Positions 54,871 to 63,117 of a DNA stretch of 64,000 bases are shown piece by piece. Position 1 is the first letter of the stretch; every line of letters begins with the position of its first letter. The DNA is from Pseudomonas abietaniphila (GTDB taxonomy: Bacteria; Pseudomonadota; Gammaproteobacteria; Pseudomonadales; Pseudomonadaceae). The notes under the pieces were generated by a model, which made no database searches, was not told where the DNA came from, and saw only the letters and a program-made list of their open reading frames with translations. Both the position numbers and the translations under genes were made by a program. The stretch lies in contig NZ_CP155619.1 in the NCBI RefSeq assembly GCF_039697315.1, positions 5,456,001 through 5,520,000 on the forward strand, given 5' to 3'.

Positions 54871-55542
54871 TTATCGGGGTTGCTTGTTCATGAAGCGGCC
54901 GACACGGGTTTCAAGGAGCATGCCCAGCCGCGAGCAGGCTTCCACCAGGATCAGGTAGCCGATGCACAACATCAGCAGGGTCTCGACGAAGGCGAAGGTC
55001 TCCGAGCCGATACCGGTCAGGACCATCGTCAGCTCCGGAATGGTGATGATCGACAGCACGGCGGTTTCCTTGCACAGCACGGTGATCATGTTCACCAGCG
55101 CCGGAAGGATGATCACCAGCATTTGCGGCACTTGAATGCGCCAGATGCATTGCAGGCGAGTGATGCCCAGGCAGTCCGCGGCTTCCAGCTGACCCCGTGC
55201 CACCGACTCGAACCCGGAGCGGAAGATCTCGGCGAAATACACGCTGCCGTACACGCCCAGCCCCAGGATGCCGGCGGGAATCGGATCAAGGCTCAGCCCG
55301 AACGAGGGCCCGCCGTAATAGACCAGGAACAGTTGCACCAGAAACGGCGTGCTGCGAATCAGCTCGATGAACACCCGCAGCGGCGCCCGCACCAAGCGGT
55401 TGCCGAACACCTGAGCGACAGCAATCAGCATGCCTAGCGCGATGCCCAGCACCACGCCGCTGCTCCAGGTGCCGAGGGTGACCAGAAAGCCCGAGCCGAT
55501 GTCGCCCAGGTGATCGGTGATGATGGTCGGGTCGAAGGTCAT
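54871..55542 (-). CDS. Amino-acid ABC transporter permease (HisM/HisQ family)
   Basis: This 223-residue membrane protein has five helices and the EAA loop EAADCLGITRLQCIWRIQVPQ that contacts the ATPase. It overlaps the upstream permease gene by 4 bp. It forms half of the channel for the amino acid bound by the protein encoded at 56408-57274. Confidence 0.92.
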   Translation of the reverse strand: MTFDPTIITDHLGDIGSGFLVTLGTWSSGVVLGIALGMLIAVAQVFGNRLVRAPLRVFIELIRSTPFLVQLFLVYYGGPSFGLSLDPIPAGILGLGVYGSVYFAEIFRSGFESVARGQLEAADCLGITRLQCIWRIQVPQMLVIILPALVNMITVLCKETAVLSIITIPELTMVLTGIGSETFAFVETLLMLCIGYLILVEACSRLGMLLETRVGRFMNKQPR

Positions 55543-56198
55543 GCCGTCTGCTCCTTCAATCGACGTTCAAGGAGGCTGCCGCAGTAGGCGAGGGGAATGT
55601 TGATCAGGCAGTAGAAGCCCGCGAGCATCAGGTAATCCTGCACGAACATGTAGTCGCTGGCGGCGAGGTTCTGCGCGGTGCGGGTCAGGTCGGCCAGGCC
55701 GACGACGGACACCAGCGATGAGGCCTTGATCAGCAGGATCATCTCGTTGACCAGCGCGGGCAGGGTCAGGCGCACGGCCTGGGGCACGCGGATGCGGATC
55801 AGCATCTGGCTCGCGCTCAGGCCCAACAAGCCCGCCGCTTCCAGTTGACCGCCAGGAATGGCAAGGAACCCACCGCGCATGATTTCGGCGGTGTAGGCGC
55901 CGGCCGCCAGCGACAGGCCAATGATAGCTGCCACGGTGGGCGAGACATTGGGCAGGCCGATACGCGGCAGGAAGTAATAGATGAACAGCAACTGCACCAG
56001 CAGCGGAATGCCACGGAACACGAAAATGTAGGCCCCGCCCAGACGGCGCAACAGGGGAATCGGCGACAGCCGCAGGCTGCCGACAACGATGCCGATGACA
56101 AACCCGATCGCCAGCGCGGCGATGGAAACCTGCAACGTCACCCACAGGGCGCCGAGCAGTAACGGTGCGTTTTGCTGCAGCAAGGGCCAATCAAACAC
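55539..56198 (-). CDS. Amino-acid ABC transporter permease
   Basis: This 219-residue permease is the second channel half, with an EAA loop EAAGLLGLSASQMLIRIRVPQ (quoted in part) and five helices. Stop and start overlap with the next permease as ATGA. Both are typical of HisQM/GlnP-like polar amino-acid importers. Confidence 0.92.
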   Translation of the reverse strand: MFDWPLLQQNAPLLLGALWVTLQVSIAALAIGFVIGIVVGSLRLSPIPLLRRLGGAYIFVFRGIPLLVQLLFIYYFLPRIGLPNVSPTVAAIIGLSLAAGAYTAEIMRGGFLAIPGGQLEAAGLLGLSASQMLIRIRVPQAVRLTLPALVNEMILLIKASSLVSVVGLADLTRTAQNLAASDYMFVQDYLMLAGFYCLINIPLAYCGSLLERRLKEQTA

Positions 56199-56240
56199 GG
56201 TGTGACTCCAGCGTATAAATCAGATGCCAGACGCCGAACC

Positions 56241-56378
56241 CTGTAGGAGCGAGGCTTGTCCCGCGATCGGCTGCGAAGCAGCCGTAAATCCATCCGCCCC
56301 GGTCGTGTCAGATACACCGCATGCGTAGAATTCACGACGACTTCGTCGCCGATCGCGGGGCAAGCCACGCTCCTACAG
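56241..56378. repeat. REP-like inverted repeat pair
   Basis: CTGTAGGAGCGAGGCTTGTC at 56241 faces a complementary arm ending at 56378 (GGCAAGCCACGCTCCTACAG), 138 bp across. It separates the binding-protein and permease genes of one operon, where it might shape relative expression. Confidence 0.83.
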
Positions 56379-56407
56379 AGAAGCGTGGCGTTGCTGAGAA
56401 CGTGGCC

Positions 56408-57274
56408 TTACCAAGTTGGCTCAAAATCACCCTTCGGCACGTCCATCTCGGCGCCCAGCCATTTCTTCTGCAGCGCCGCCAGACGGCCGTCCGCGTGCAT
56501 CTTGTTCACCGCAGCATCCAGTGCGGCGATCAGGCTGTCGGCGTCGGCATCTTTGCGGCCCAGGTAGGCGAAGTAGGATTTCTTGCCGAACGGCGGTTGC
56601 ACCACTTTGTACAGATTGGCTTTCTGCGCCGCGACGTAGGAGATGTTCGGCAACGAGTTGGCCACGGCAACGATACGCTTGGCCGCCAGGTCGGCGTAGG
56701 CCTGGTTATTGTCGACGTACTCGCGAATGGTGACCTTCTCCGGCAGGGTCGCGGCGAAGGTTTTCAGCTCTTCCAACTGCGCAGACCCTTTACCGGCACC
56801 CACGGTTTTGCCCGCGATGTCCTCAGGCTTCTTGATGCTGTCGTCCTTGGCACCGACCATCAGCGCCACCGTGGCTTCGGCAATCGGTGAGACGAAGTGA
56901 TAACGCTCTTTACGGGCTTTGGTGACGATGATCGGACCGGCGACCACGTCGAATTTCTTCGCCTCAAGGCCTGGCAGCACGCTTGGCCACGGCAGGTCGA
57001 GGAACTTGATCTTGACCCCCAGCTCCTTGCCCAGTTCTTCGAACAGCTCGGCGTTCAGGCCTTTCTGTTTACCCGCGTCGAGAAAGTCGAACGGGGCGAA
57101 TTGCATTTCGGTACCGACCACCAATTCACCGGCTTTCTTCACGTCGGCCAGTTGGTCGGCGTGAGCGGCCAGAGGCACTGCCCCCAAGGCAAAAGCTGCC
57201 AGAGCGGCGGCGATGCTCAGGCTTTTGAACGTCTTACTGAACACTTTCTTACCAACGCAGGAATCGAGTTGCAT
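56408..57274 (-). CDS. Amino-acid ABC transporter substrate-binding protein
   Basis: This 288-residue periplasmic protein of binding-protein family 3 has a signal peptide ending near AAHA and then DQLADVKKAGELVVGTEM, FAPFDFLDAGKQKGLNAELF and a C-terminal GKKSYFAYLGRKDADADSL. It binds a polar amino acid or small acid. A HutC-like site lies 80 bp upstream. GGAG lies before the ATG. Confidence 0.92.
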   Translation of the reverse strand: MQLDSCVGKKVFSKTFKSLSIAAALAAFALGAVPLAAHADQLADVKKAGELVVGTEMQFAPFDFLDAGKQKGLNAELFEELGKELGVKIKFLDLPWPSVLPGLEAKKFDVVAGPIIVTKARKERYHFVSPIAEATVALMVGAKDDSIKKPEDIAGKTVGAGKGSAQLEELKTFAATLPEKVTIREYVDNNQAYADLAAKRIVAVANSLPNISYVAAQKANLYKVVQPPFGKKSYFAYLGRKDADADSLIAALDAAVNKMHADGRLAALQKKWLGAEMDVPKGDFEPTW

Positions 57275-57357
57275 GGGGTAACTCCTTCAGATGCAGTGTT
57301 GTCGTCGTTATGTGGGGCAGAGGTGGTAGCTCGTGCTGCAGTTAGCGTGCCATACCG

Positions 57358-57365
57358 GTATATAC
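57358..57365. promoter_or_regulatory. Possible HutC-type operator before the binding-protein gene
   Basis: GTATATAC is a perfect 8-bp palindrome 83 bp upstream of the binding-protein start and matches the TGTATA-x-ACA core of the two other sites. Confidence 0.4.
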
Positions 57366-57379
57366 AACCACTCAAGCCT

Positions 57380-58756
57380 TCAGCCGAAGATTTTCCCCGG
57401 ATTGAGAATGCCCTTGGGGTCGAAACTGCGTTTGAGCTCGGCCATTGTCTGCAACGCTTCGTCGCTGACCGAGTGATGAAGAAACTCGCGCTTGAGCAGA
57501 CCGATGCCGTGTTCAGCGGAGACTGCGCCACCCAGTTCGCCGACCGCGCTATAGACCAGCTCCTCGATTTCGTAGACCGGCGCCGGTTGCGGCAGCGACT
57601 GGCAGTCCACGGTCAGGTGCAGGTTGCTGTCACCGATGTGGCCGAAATACACGCTGTGGTTACCGGGCCAGCGCTCATCCAGGCGTTGACGGCACAGGTC
57701 GGCGAAGTCCCCTATCTGACCGATCGGCAGGCTGATGTCGAAATTCAAAGGCGCCAGACGCACCGGGAATTCGCCGGTGGCTTCGCGGATCTTCCACAGG
57801 CTGCGAGCCTGGGTCTGTGACGTGGCGAGGATCGCATCGACAACTTCGCCCGCCTCGATGGCGGCTTCCAGCGTCTGTTCCAGCACGTCGCTGGCCGCCG
57901 AGGACTCCAGCAGCACGTACAGCGGATGATGGTCGGGCATCGGCGCGACCGGGTTTTCCAGCCACGACACACCCATGCGGAAGAAGTCCTGCCACATCAG
58001 TTCATACGCCTGCGGCGTCCCGGCGCTGCGCTGGATGCGACGCAACAACGCGACCGCGCTGGCGTAATCGGGCAGGGCGCAGAGCAGGGTGGTGGACTGC
58101 CCCGGCTGAGGCGCCATCTTCAACACCGCACGGGTAATCACCCCAAGGGTGCCTTCGCTGCCGATGAAGCACTGTTTTAGGTCATAGCCGCAGTTGTTCT
58201 TGATCATCTTGTTCATCAGGTTCAATACGCGACCGTCGGCGAGCACGACTTCCAGGCCGAGCACCAGATCGCGGGTCATGCCATATCGAATCACGGCATT
58301 GCCACCCGCATTGGTCGCAATATTGCCGCCGATCTGGCAGGAGCCGCGAGCGCCCAGGTCCAGCGGAAACAGGTAGCCGGCGTCGGCAACGGCCTGCTGG
58401 ATTTCCTGCAGCGTGGTACCGGCTCTGACGGTGACCGTCGCCGCTGCCGTGTCGATTTCCTCGATGCCGCGCAGGCGATCCAGCGACAGCGCGATGTCGG
58501 TGGCGCGGGGCACCGCGCCGCCTGCCAGGCCAGTCATGCCACCTTGCGGCACGACCGATTGCCCGGCGGCGTTGCAGATGCGCAGGGCAACTGACACCTG
58601 TTCGGTGTCTTTGGGCAGGAGCAGCGCGGCTGGGCAGGTCGGCGCGTGGCGGGTCCAGTCGCTGTAGTGCCGCTGGCTGATGGCATCGCCGGTCAGCACC
58701 TGCGCATCGCCCAAGGCTGCACGTAACTGGGTGAGGGTCTGTTGCAGGTCGCTCAT
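57380..58756 (-). CDS. FAD-linked 2-hydroxyacid dehydrogenase (GlcD/D-LDH family)
   Basis: This 458-residue protein has an N-terminal PCMH FAD domain (VVPQGGMTGLAGGAVP, SCQIGGNIATNAGG) and a C-terminal FAD-oxidase domain with the metal histidine in AEHGIGLLKREF. Members oxidise D-lactate, D-2-hydroxyglutarate, glycolate or similar acids. ATG at 58756 lies one base after the upstream stop, so translation is coupled with the FMN oxidase gene. The substrate is not identifiable. Confidence 0.9.
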   Translation of the reverse strand: MSDLQQTLTQLRAALGDAQVLTGDAISQRHYSDWTRHAPTCPAALLLPKDTEQVSVALRICNAAGQSVVPQGGMTGLAGGAVPRATDIALSLDRLRGIEEIDTAAATVTVRAGTTLQEIQQAVADAGYLFPLDLGARGSCQIGGNIATNAGGNAVIRYGMTRDLVLGLEVVLADGRVLNLMNKMIKNNCGYDLKQCFIGSEGTLGVITRAVLKMAPQPGQSTTLLCALPDYASAVALLRRIQRSAGTPQAYELMWQDFFRMGVSWLENPVAPMPDHHPLYVLLESSAASDVLEQTLEAAIEAGEVVDAILATSQTQARSLWKIREATGEFPVRLAPLNFDISLPIGQIGDFADLCRQRLDERWPGNHSVYFGHIGDSNLHLTVDCQSLPQPAPVYEIEELVYSAVGELGGAVSAEHGIGLLKREFLHHSVSDEALQTMAELKRSFDPKGILNPGKIFG

Positions 58757-58757
58757 G

Positions 58758-59948
58758 TCATCCACTCACGGTAAAGGTGGCGTCAGGCTTGCGGCTGGCG
58801 CTCAATTGATTCAGGTCCGGCTGACCGAGCAGGGTCAGGGCCAGCCGCAGTTCGTTCGCCAGCAAATCCAGCGCATGGCCGGCGCCAGCTTGCCCGCCGA
58901 CGGCCACGCCGTAGAGGGTGGCGCGGCCCAGCAACACGGCGTCCGCACCCAGCGCGCAGGCCTTCAGGACGTCGGTGCCGCGCCGGACGCCGCTGTCGAG
59001 GAGGATGCTGAGCTTGCCTTTGGCGACATCCGCGATGGCGGGCAGGCAATCGAGCGCGGCGGGGACGCCATCCAGTTGCCGACCGCCGTGATTGGTCACC
59101 ACAATCCCGTCCAGCCCCAGGTTCACGGCCTGTTCGGCGTCTTGCGGGTGCATCACCCCCTTGAGCACCAGGCGATGAGGCCAACGCTCCCGCAAGCGGG
59201 CCAGGAACGCCCAGCTCAGCTGCTTCTCCATCTTTTCACCGATGAAATGTGCGGCGCCGGCAGCATTGCGCTGGTCGGCCGGCAGGTAGCGGTCGAGGTT
59301 GGCCATGCTCGGCATGCCGTGCGGCCACAGCGCCTGCCTGATCCAGCGCGGGTGGTGCAGGACGTCTAGCTTGTTGCGCAGGCTCAGTTGGCGAGGGCGA
59401 GCGAAGTTGCGCTTGTCCCATTCGCGGTTGCCCAGCAGCACGGCGTCGGTGGTCAGCAGCAAGGTTTTGCAACCTACCGCCTCGGCGCGCTGCAGCAAGT
59501 CCTCTTGCACCGAGGGGTCGCTCATGCTGTACAGCTGAAACCACAGGTTCACGTCGGGCACGGCGGTGACGATTTCTTCCATCGAGCGGGTCGAAACGGT
59601 GCTGAGGGAAAAGGGCAGGCCGCGCTCGGTGGCGGCGCGGGCAAGATGAATGTCGGCATCGCGGTGCAGCATGCCGTTGTAGCCAGTCGGTGCAATCGCC
59701 ATCGGCAGCGCCAGTTGTCGCTCGAACAGCGTGCGGCGTGTGTCCGGGGTCTGCCAGGGAACCAGCGTCCTTGGCAGCAGGCTGACCTCGGCGAACGCCT
59801 GGCGATTGCGCGCCAGGGTCAGCTCTTCTTCGGCGCCGCCTTCCAGATACTCCCAGGCAAAATGCGGCAGGCGCCGACGGGCCATGTGAGCCAGTTCGGC
59901 AATGCTGTGCGCACGGAGAAAATCGGTACCGGCGTGATAGCGACGCAT
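58758..59948 (-). CDS. FMN-dependent alpha-hydroxyacid dehydrogenase
   Basis: This 396-residue TIM-barrel FMN protein of the lactate/mandelate dehydrogenase family has LVLKGVMHPQDAE with the flavin-contact Lys and IVVTNHGGRQLDG with the catalytic His. It oxidises an L-2-hydroxyacid to a 2-oxoacid. It is the first gene of the operon. The next gene encodes the FAD dehydrogenase for the opposite-hand acid, by inference. A dyad lies 17-30 bp upstream of the ATG. Confidence 0.9.
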   Translation of the reverse strand: MRRYHAGTDFLRAHSIAELAHMARRRLPHFAWEYLEGGAEEELTLARNRQAFAEVSLLPRTLVPWQTPDTRRTLFERQLALPMAIAPTGYNGMLHRDADIHLARAATERGLPFSLSTVSTRSMEEIVTAVPDVNLWFQLYSMSDPSVQEDLLQRAEAVGCKTLLLTTDAVLLGNREWDKRNFARPRQLSLRNKLDVLHHPRWIRQALWPHGMPSMANLDRYLPADQRNAAGAAHFIGEKMEKQLSWAFLARLRERWPHRLVLKGVMHPQDAEQAVNLGLDGIVVTNHGGRQLDGVPAALDCLPAIADVAKGKLSILLDSGVRRGTDVLKACALGADAVLLGRATLYGVAVGGQAGAGHALDLLANELRLALTLLGQPDLNQLSASRKPDATFTVSG

Positions 59949-59964
59949 GACAATCCTTGGGGAA

Positions 59965-59978
59965 GCTGTATAGACAGC
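59965..59978. promoter_or_regulatory. HutC-type operator before the hydroxyacid operon
   Basis: GCTGTATAGACAGC is a 5-4-5 inverted repeat close to the operon start. Its core CTGTATAGACAG is the exact reverse complement of the site at 60309-60320. Confidence 0.7.
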
Positions 59979-60130
59979 TAACGCAAGATGCAGGCCAGTT
60001 CAGCGCAGGAAGCTGGCGCTTGGGCTGCCATCATTCCTGCAGGAAAAACGCTTGGGCGTTGTCACCAAAAGTTGCACCGATTGAGGCCGGCCTGCCCGGT
60101 ACTGGGGCGTCCCGAAACCCTGCGCGATCA

Positions 60131-60267
60131 CTGTAGGAGCGTGGCTTGTCCCGCGATCTGGCGCGCAGCGGCAGCAAACCCGACGGACGCGGTGTGCCAG
60201 ATAAAACCCAAGAGCCTAACCTTACTGCCGCTTCGCGCCAGATCGCGGGGCAAGCCGCGCTCCTACA
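60131..60267. repeat. REP-like inverted repeat pair
   Basis: CTGTAGGAGCGTGGCTTGTC at 60131 faces GGGCAAGCCGCGCTCCTACA ending at 60267, across 137 bp, in the 400-bp intergenic region of the divergent genes. It also holds the two operators at its sides. Confidence 0.85.
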
Positions 60268-60308
60268 TGGATGGCGAAGGTTTACGCACGGCACATTAAA
60301 TGCTTCAC

Positions 60309-60320
60309 CTGTCTATACAG
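60309..60320. promoter_or_regulatory. HutC-type operator before the 2-oxoglutarate oxygenase gene
   Basis: CTGTCTATACAG is the reverse complement of CTGTATAGACAG at 59966-59977 and lies 32 bp before the oxygenase ATG, where a repressor would block the promoter. Confidence 0.7.
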
Positions 60321-60351
60321 CTTGTCCGACCCTCAACCGACAGGAGCTCGC

Positions 60352-61317
60352 ATGACCGCTCACACCCATCTCCCACTGATCGACATGGCCGGCGTTCGCG
60401 AAGGCGACCCGGCGGCGGTCTCCCGTGCCGGTGAGGCGATTCGCAAGGCCTGCGGCGAAACCGGGTTTTTCTACATCATCAACCATGGCGTGCCACAACC
60501 CGTGATCGACACCGCCATGGCAGCGGCGAAGACTTTCTTTGCCTATCCGGCGGACGTGAAGCGTCAGGTGGCGGTGAACAAACGTCACCGTGGCTGGCAC
60601 GCACTGGGCGGTGCGCTAATGTACGAAGCGACCAAGCCGGACTTCAAGGAGTTCTTCAGCATGGGGCTTGAACTCCCGGAAGACGATCCCTCTGTGCTGG
60701 CGGGCGAGGCCTTGCGTGGCCCGAATCAATGGCCGGACTTCATGCCGGAGTTGCGCATGGCGCTGGACGCCTATTACGAAGAAATCGGCCTGGCCGGCGC
60801 CGACCTGCTCAAAGCAGTCGCGGTAGGGCTGGGGATCGAGCCCGGTTTCTTCGAGCCTAAATACGGCAAACGCTTGCAGCGCACACAGATGGTGTACTAC
60901 CCGCCGCATCCGCCGATGGCCGAGACCGATCAGTTCGGCGTTGCACCGCATACGGACTACGGTTGCATCACGTTGCTGTATCAGGACAACAGCGGTGGTC
61001 TGCAGGTCCGTGAGCTTGGCAGCAACAACTGGATCGACGCCACGCCCATTGAGGGGAGTCTGGTGGTCAATGTCGGGGATCTGCTGGCGCGCTGGTCGAA
61101 TGATCGCTTCCGCTCGACGTTGCATCGGGTGATCAATAAATCAGGGCATGAGCGGTATTCCATTGCCACGTTCTACGATCCGACGTATGGGGCGGTGGTG
61201 GATCCGTGTGATCTGGGGATCGATGCGGCGACCAGCCTTTACCCACCCGTGGCGGCGGGGAATTACATCCTCAAGCGCATCGATGATTCGATGGCGTATC
61301 GCAAGAAGGCGCAGTGA
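60352..61317 (+). CDS. 2-Oxoglutarate/Fe(II) oxygenase, isopenicillin-N-synthase-like
   Basis: This 321-residue non-haem iron enzyme has an N-terminal DIOX_N domain (ETGFFYIINHGVPQPVID) and a jelly-roll core with His200-x-Asp202 (APHTDYGCITLL), His258 (TLHRVI) and Arg268-x-Ser270 (HERYSIATF). It could hydroxylate an amino acid or acid, preparing it for the hydroxyacid oxidases in the divergent operon. ATG at 60352 has GGAG upstream; the operator overlaps the promoter. Confidence 0.88.
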   Translation: MTAHTHLPLIDMAGVREGDPAAVSRAGEAIRKACGETGFFYIINHGVPQPVIDTAMAAAKTFFAYPADVKRQVAVNKRHRGWHALGGALMYEATKPDFKEFFSMGLELPEDDPSVLAGEALRGPNQWPDFMPELRMALDAYYEEIGLAGADLLKAVAVGLGIEPGFFEPKYGKRLQRTQMVYYPPHPPMAETDQFGVAPHTDYGCITLLYQDNSGGLQVRELGSNNWIDATPIEGSLVVNVGDLLARWSNDRFRSTLHRVINKSGHERYSIATFYDPTYGAVVDPCDLGIDAATSLYPPVAAGNYILKRIDDSMAYRKKAQ

Positions 61318-61335
61318 CCTGCCTTTCATTTTTTT

Positions 61336-61424
61336 TGTGGGAGCGAGCTTGCTCGCGAATGCGGCGGGTCAGGTACATCGGAGCTAGAGGGTGTATCGCT
61401 TTCGCGAGCAAGCTCGCTCCCACA
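61336..61424. repeat. REP-like inverted repeat pair
   Basis: TGTGGGAGCGAGCTTGCTCG at 61336 faces CGAGCAAGCTCGCTCCCACA ending at 61424, an exact complementary pair in the intergenic region. Confidence 0.88.
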
Positions 61425-61524
61425 GGTACTGGGTGGGTCAGGCAACCTGTCTTTCACAGACATATCTCCATCGTCCGGATGCAGCCAAGAGCGAGCTCAC
61501 TCCTACAGTGTTTTGCGTCAGGCA

Positions 61525-61560
61525 TAAAAAAGGGGAAGCAGACCCAGATCTGCTTCCCCT
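61525..61560 (-). terminator. Rho-independent terminator of the aminotransferase gene
   Basis: AGGGGAAGCAGA (61531-61542) pairs perfectly with TCTGCTTCCCCT (61549-61560); on the minus strand the stem is followed by a run of T at 61530-61525. It lies 21 bp after the aminotransferase stop. Confidence 0.93.
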
Positions 61561-61581
61561 CTTGCAGCTTGCAGCTGCTCT

Positions 61582-62778
61582 TTAAATGACCGCCAGAATC
61601 GCCTGGGTCACGGCCTCGATGTTGCGCGTGTTCAACGCCGCCACACAGATACGGCCAGTGTCCAGCGCGTAGATCCCGAACTCGTTGCGCAGGCGATGCA
61701 CCTGCTCGGTGGTCAGGCCCGAGTACGAGAACATCCCACGCTGACGCGCCACGAAGCTGAAATCCTGGCCGGCGGCGTTGTTCGCCAGACGGTTCGTCAT
61801 CTCTTCACGCATGGCACGAATGCGCAAACGCATTTCGGCCAGCTCTTCTTCCCACTTCTGACGCAGCTCAGGGCTGTTAAGCACGGCGGCGACGATGGTT
61901 GCACCATGGGTCGGCGGGTTCGAATAGTTGGTGCGGATCACACGCTTGACCTGCGACAGGACACGCGCGGTTTCTTCCTTGGATTCGGTGACGATCGACA
62001 GCGCGCCCACACGCTCGCCGTACAGCGAGAACGACTTGGAGAACGAGCTGGAGGCGAAGAAGGTCAGGCCCGAATCAGCGAACAGACGCACGGCGGCGGC
62101 GTCTTCGTCGATGCCGTCGCCAAAGCCCTGATAGGCCATGTCGAGGAACGGCACGTGGCCTTTGGTCTTCAGGACCTCCAGGACTTTTTTCCAGTCGTCC
62201 AGGGTGAGGTCAACGCCGGTCGGGTTGTGGCAGCAGGCGTGCAGAACCACGATCGAACCGGACGGCAGGTTCTGCAGGTCTTCCAGCATGCCCGAGCGAT
62301 TGACGTCGTGGGTGGCGGCGTCGTAGTAACGGTAGTTCTGCACCGGGAAACCGGCGGTTTCGAACAGGGCGCGGTGGTTTTCCCAGCTCGGGTCGCTGAT
62401 GGCCACAATGGCGTTTGGCGACAACTGTTTGAGGAAGTCAGCGCCGATTTTCAGGGCGCCGGTGCCGCCGACGGCCTGCACGGTCATCACGCGGCCAGAA
62501 GCCAGCAGTGGCGATTCGGCACCGAACAGCAGGGTTTGGACGGCTTTGTCGTAGGCGGCGATGCCATCAATCGGCAAGTACCCGCGCGGAACGTGTTGAG
62601 CGACGCGAATGTCCTCTGCTTCGGCAACGGCACGCAGCAGCGGAATTTTCCCTTCTTCGTTGCTGTAAACGCCTACACCCAGGTTGACCTTGGTGGTACG
62701 GGTATCGGCGTTGAATGCTTCGTTGAGGCCCAGGATAGGATCGCGTGGTGCCATTTCGACAGCGGAAAACAGGCTCAT
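61582..62778 (-). CDS. Aromatic amino-acid aminotransferase (TyrB/PhhC class)
   Basis: This 398-residue fold-type I aminotransferase of the aspartate/tyrosine group has the PLP lysine Lys248 (SSSFSKSFSLY), Asn185 (HNPTG), Asp213, Tyr216 and Arg256 (GERVGAL). It starts MSLFSAVEMAPRDPILGLNE, the normal start of this class. It transfers the amino group between tyrosine, phenylalanine or aspartate and 2-oxoglutarate. ATG at 62778 is chosen over an in-frame codon 69 bp further upstream. It is divergent from uvrB. Confidence 0.94.
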   Translation of the reverse strand: MSLFSAVEMAPRDPILGLNEAFNADTRTTKVNLGVGVYSNEEGKIPLLRAVAEAEDIRVAQHVPRGYLPIDGIAAYDKAVQTLLFGAESPLLASGRVMTVQAVGGTGALKIGADFLKQLSPNAIVAISDPSWENHRALFETAGFPVQNYRYYDAATHDVNRSGMLEDLQNLPSGSIVVLHACCHNPTGVDLTLDDWKKVLEVLKTKGHVPFLDMAYQGFGDGIDEDAAAVRLFADSGLTFFASSSFSKSFSLYGERVGALSIVTESKEETARVLSQVKRVIRTNYSNPPTHGATIVAAVLNSPELRQKWEEELAEMRLRIRAMREEMTNRLANNAAGQDFSFVARQRGMFSYSGLTTEQVHRLRNEFGIYALDTGRICVAALNTRNIEAVTQAILAVI

Positions 62779-62933
62779 TTTTGCGGCGGCTCTGAATGGG
62801 AGTGAATGGGTCGCATCGCTCCGGCCGAATGCACTAGAGCGGTGCACAAACGGGGAGTCAGTATAGAGAGCATCGCGGGCGGGGGCGACAGGTCGGGGCT
62901 GGTTTTTTCCGGGTTTTTCCGATTATTTTCGAC

Positions 62934-62959
62934 CATTAGTCATGTGACGCTGACTAATG
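62934..62959. promoter_or_regulatory. Perfect inverted repeat between aminotransferase and uvrB
   Basis: CATTAGTCA (62934-62942) and TGACTAATG (62951-62959) are a perfect 9-bp inverted repeat with an 8-nt spacer in the 339-bp intergenic region of the divergent genes. It lacks the GC-rich stem and T-run of a terminator, so an operator is more likely. The rest of this intergenic region shows no gene. Confidence 0.55.
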
Positions 62960-63117
62960 TCCTGAGGATGGCTTGAAAGCTGGCGTTATGGACACCATTT
63001 GTAGTCCCATCATTCTTTTCTTCGTACGTCTTTTCCTTTGACGGGATCAGTCGTCCGCGCTCATTACGCTCTGGCCCGGAAGTCTCCTTCAGGCGAGAGC
63101 GAACACAGAGGTAGGTT

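Noticed and set aside
61470..61510. A single repeat-like arm (GAGCGAGCTCACTCCTACAG)
   Set aside because: Only one arm is visible, so it is not reported as a complete pair.
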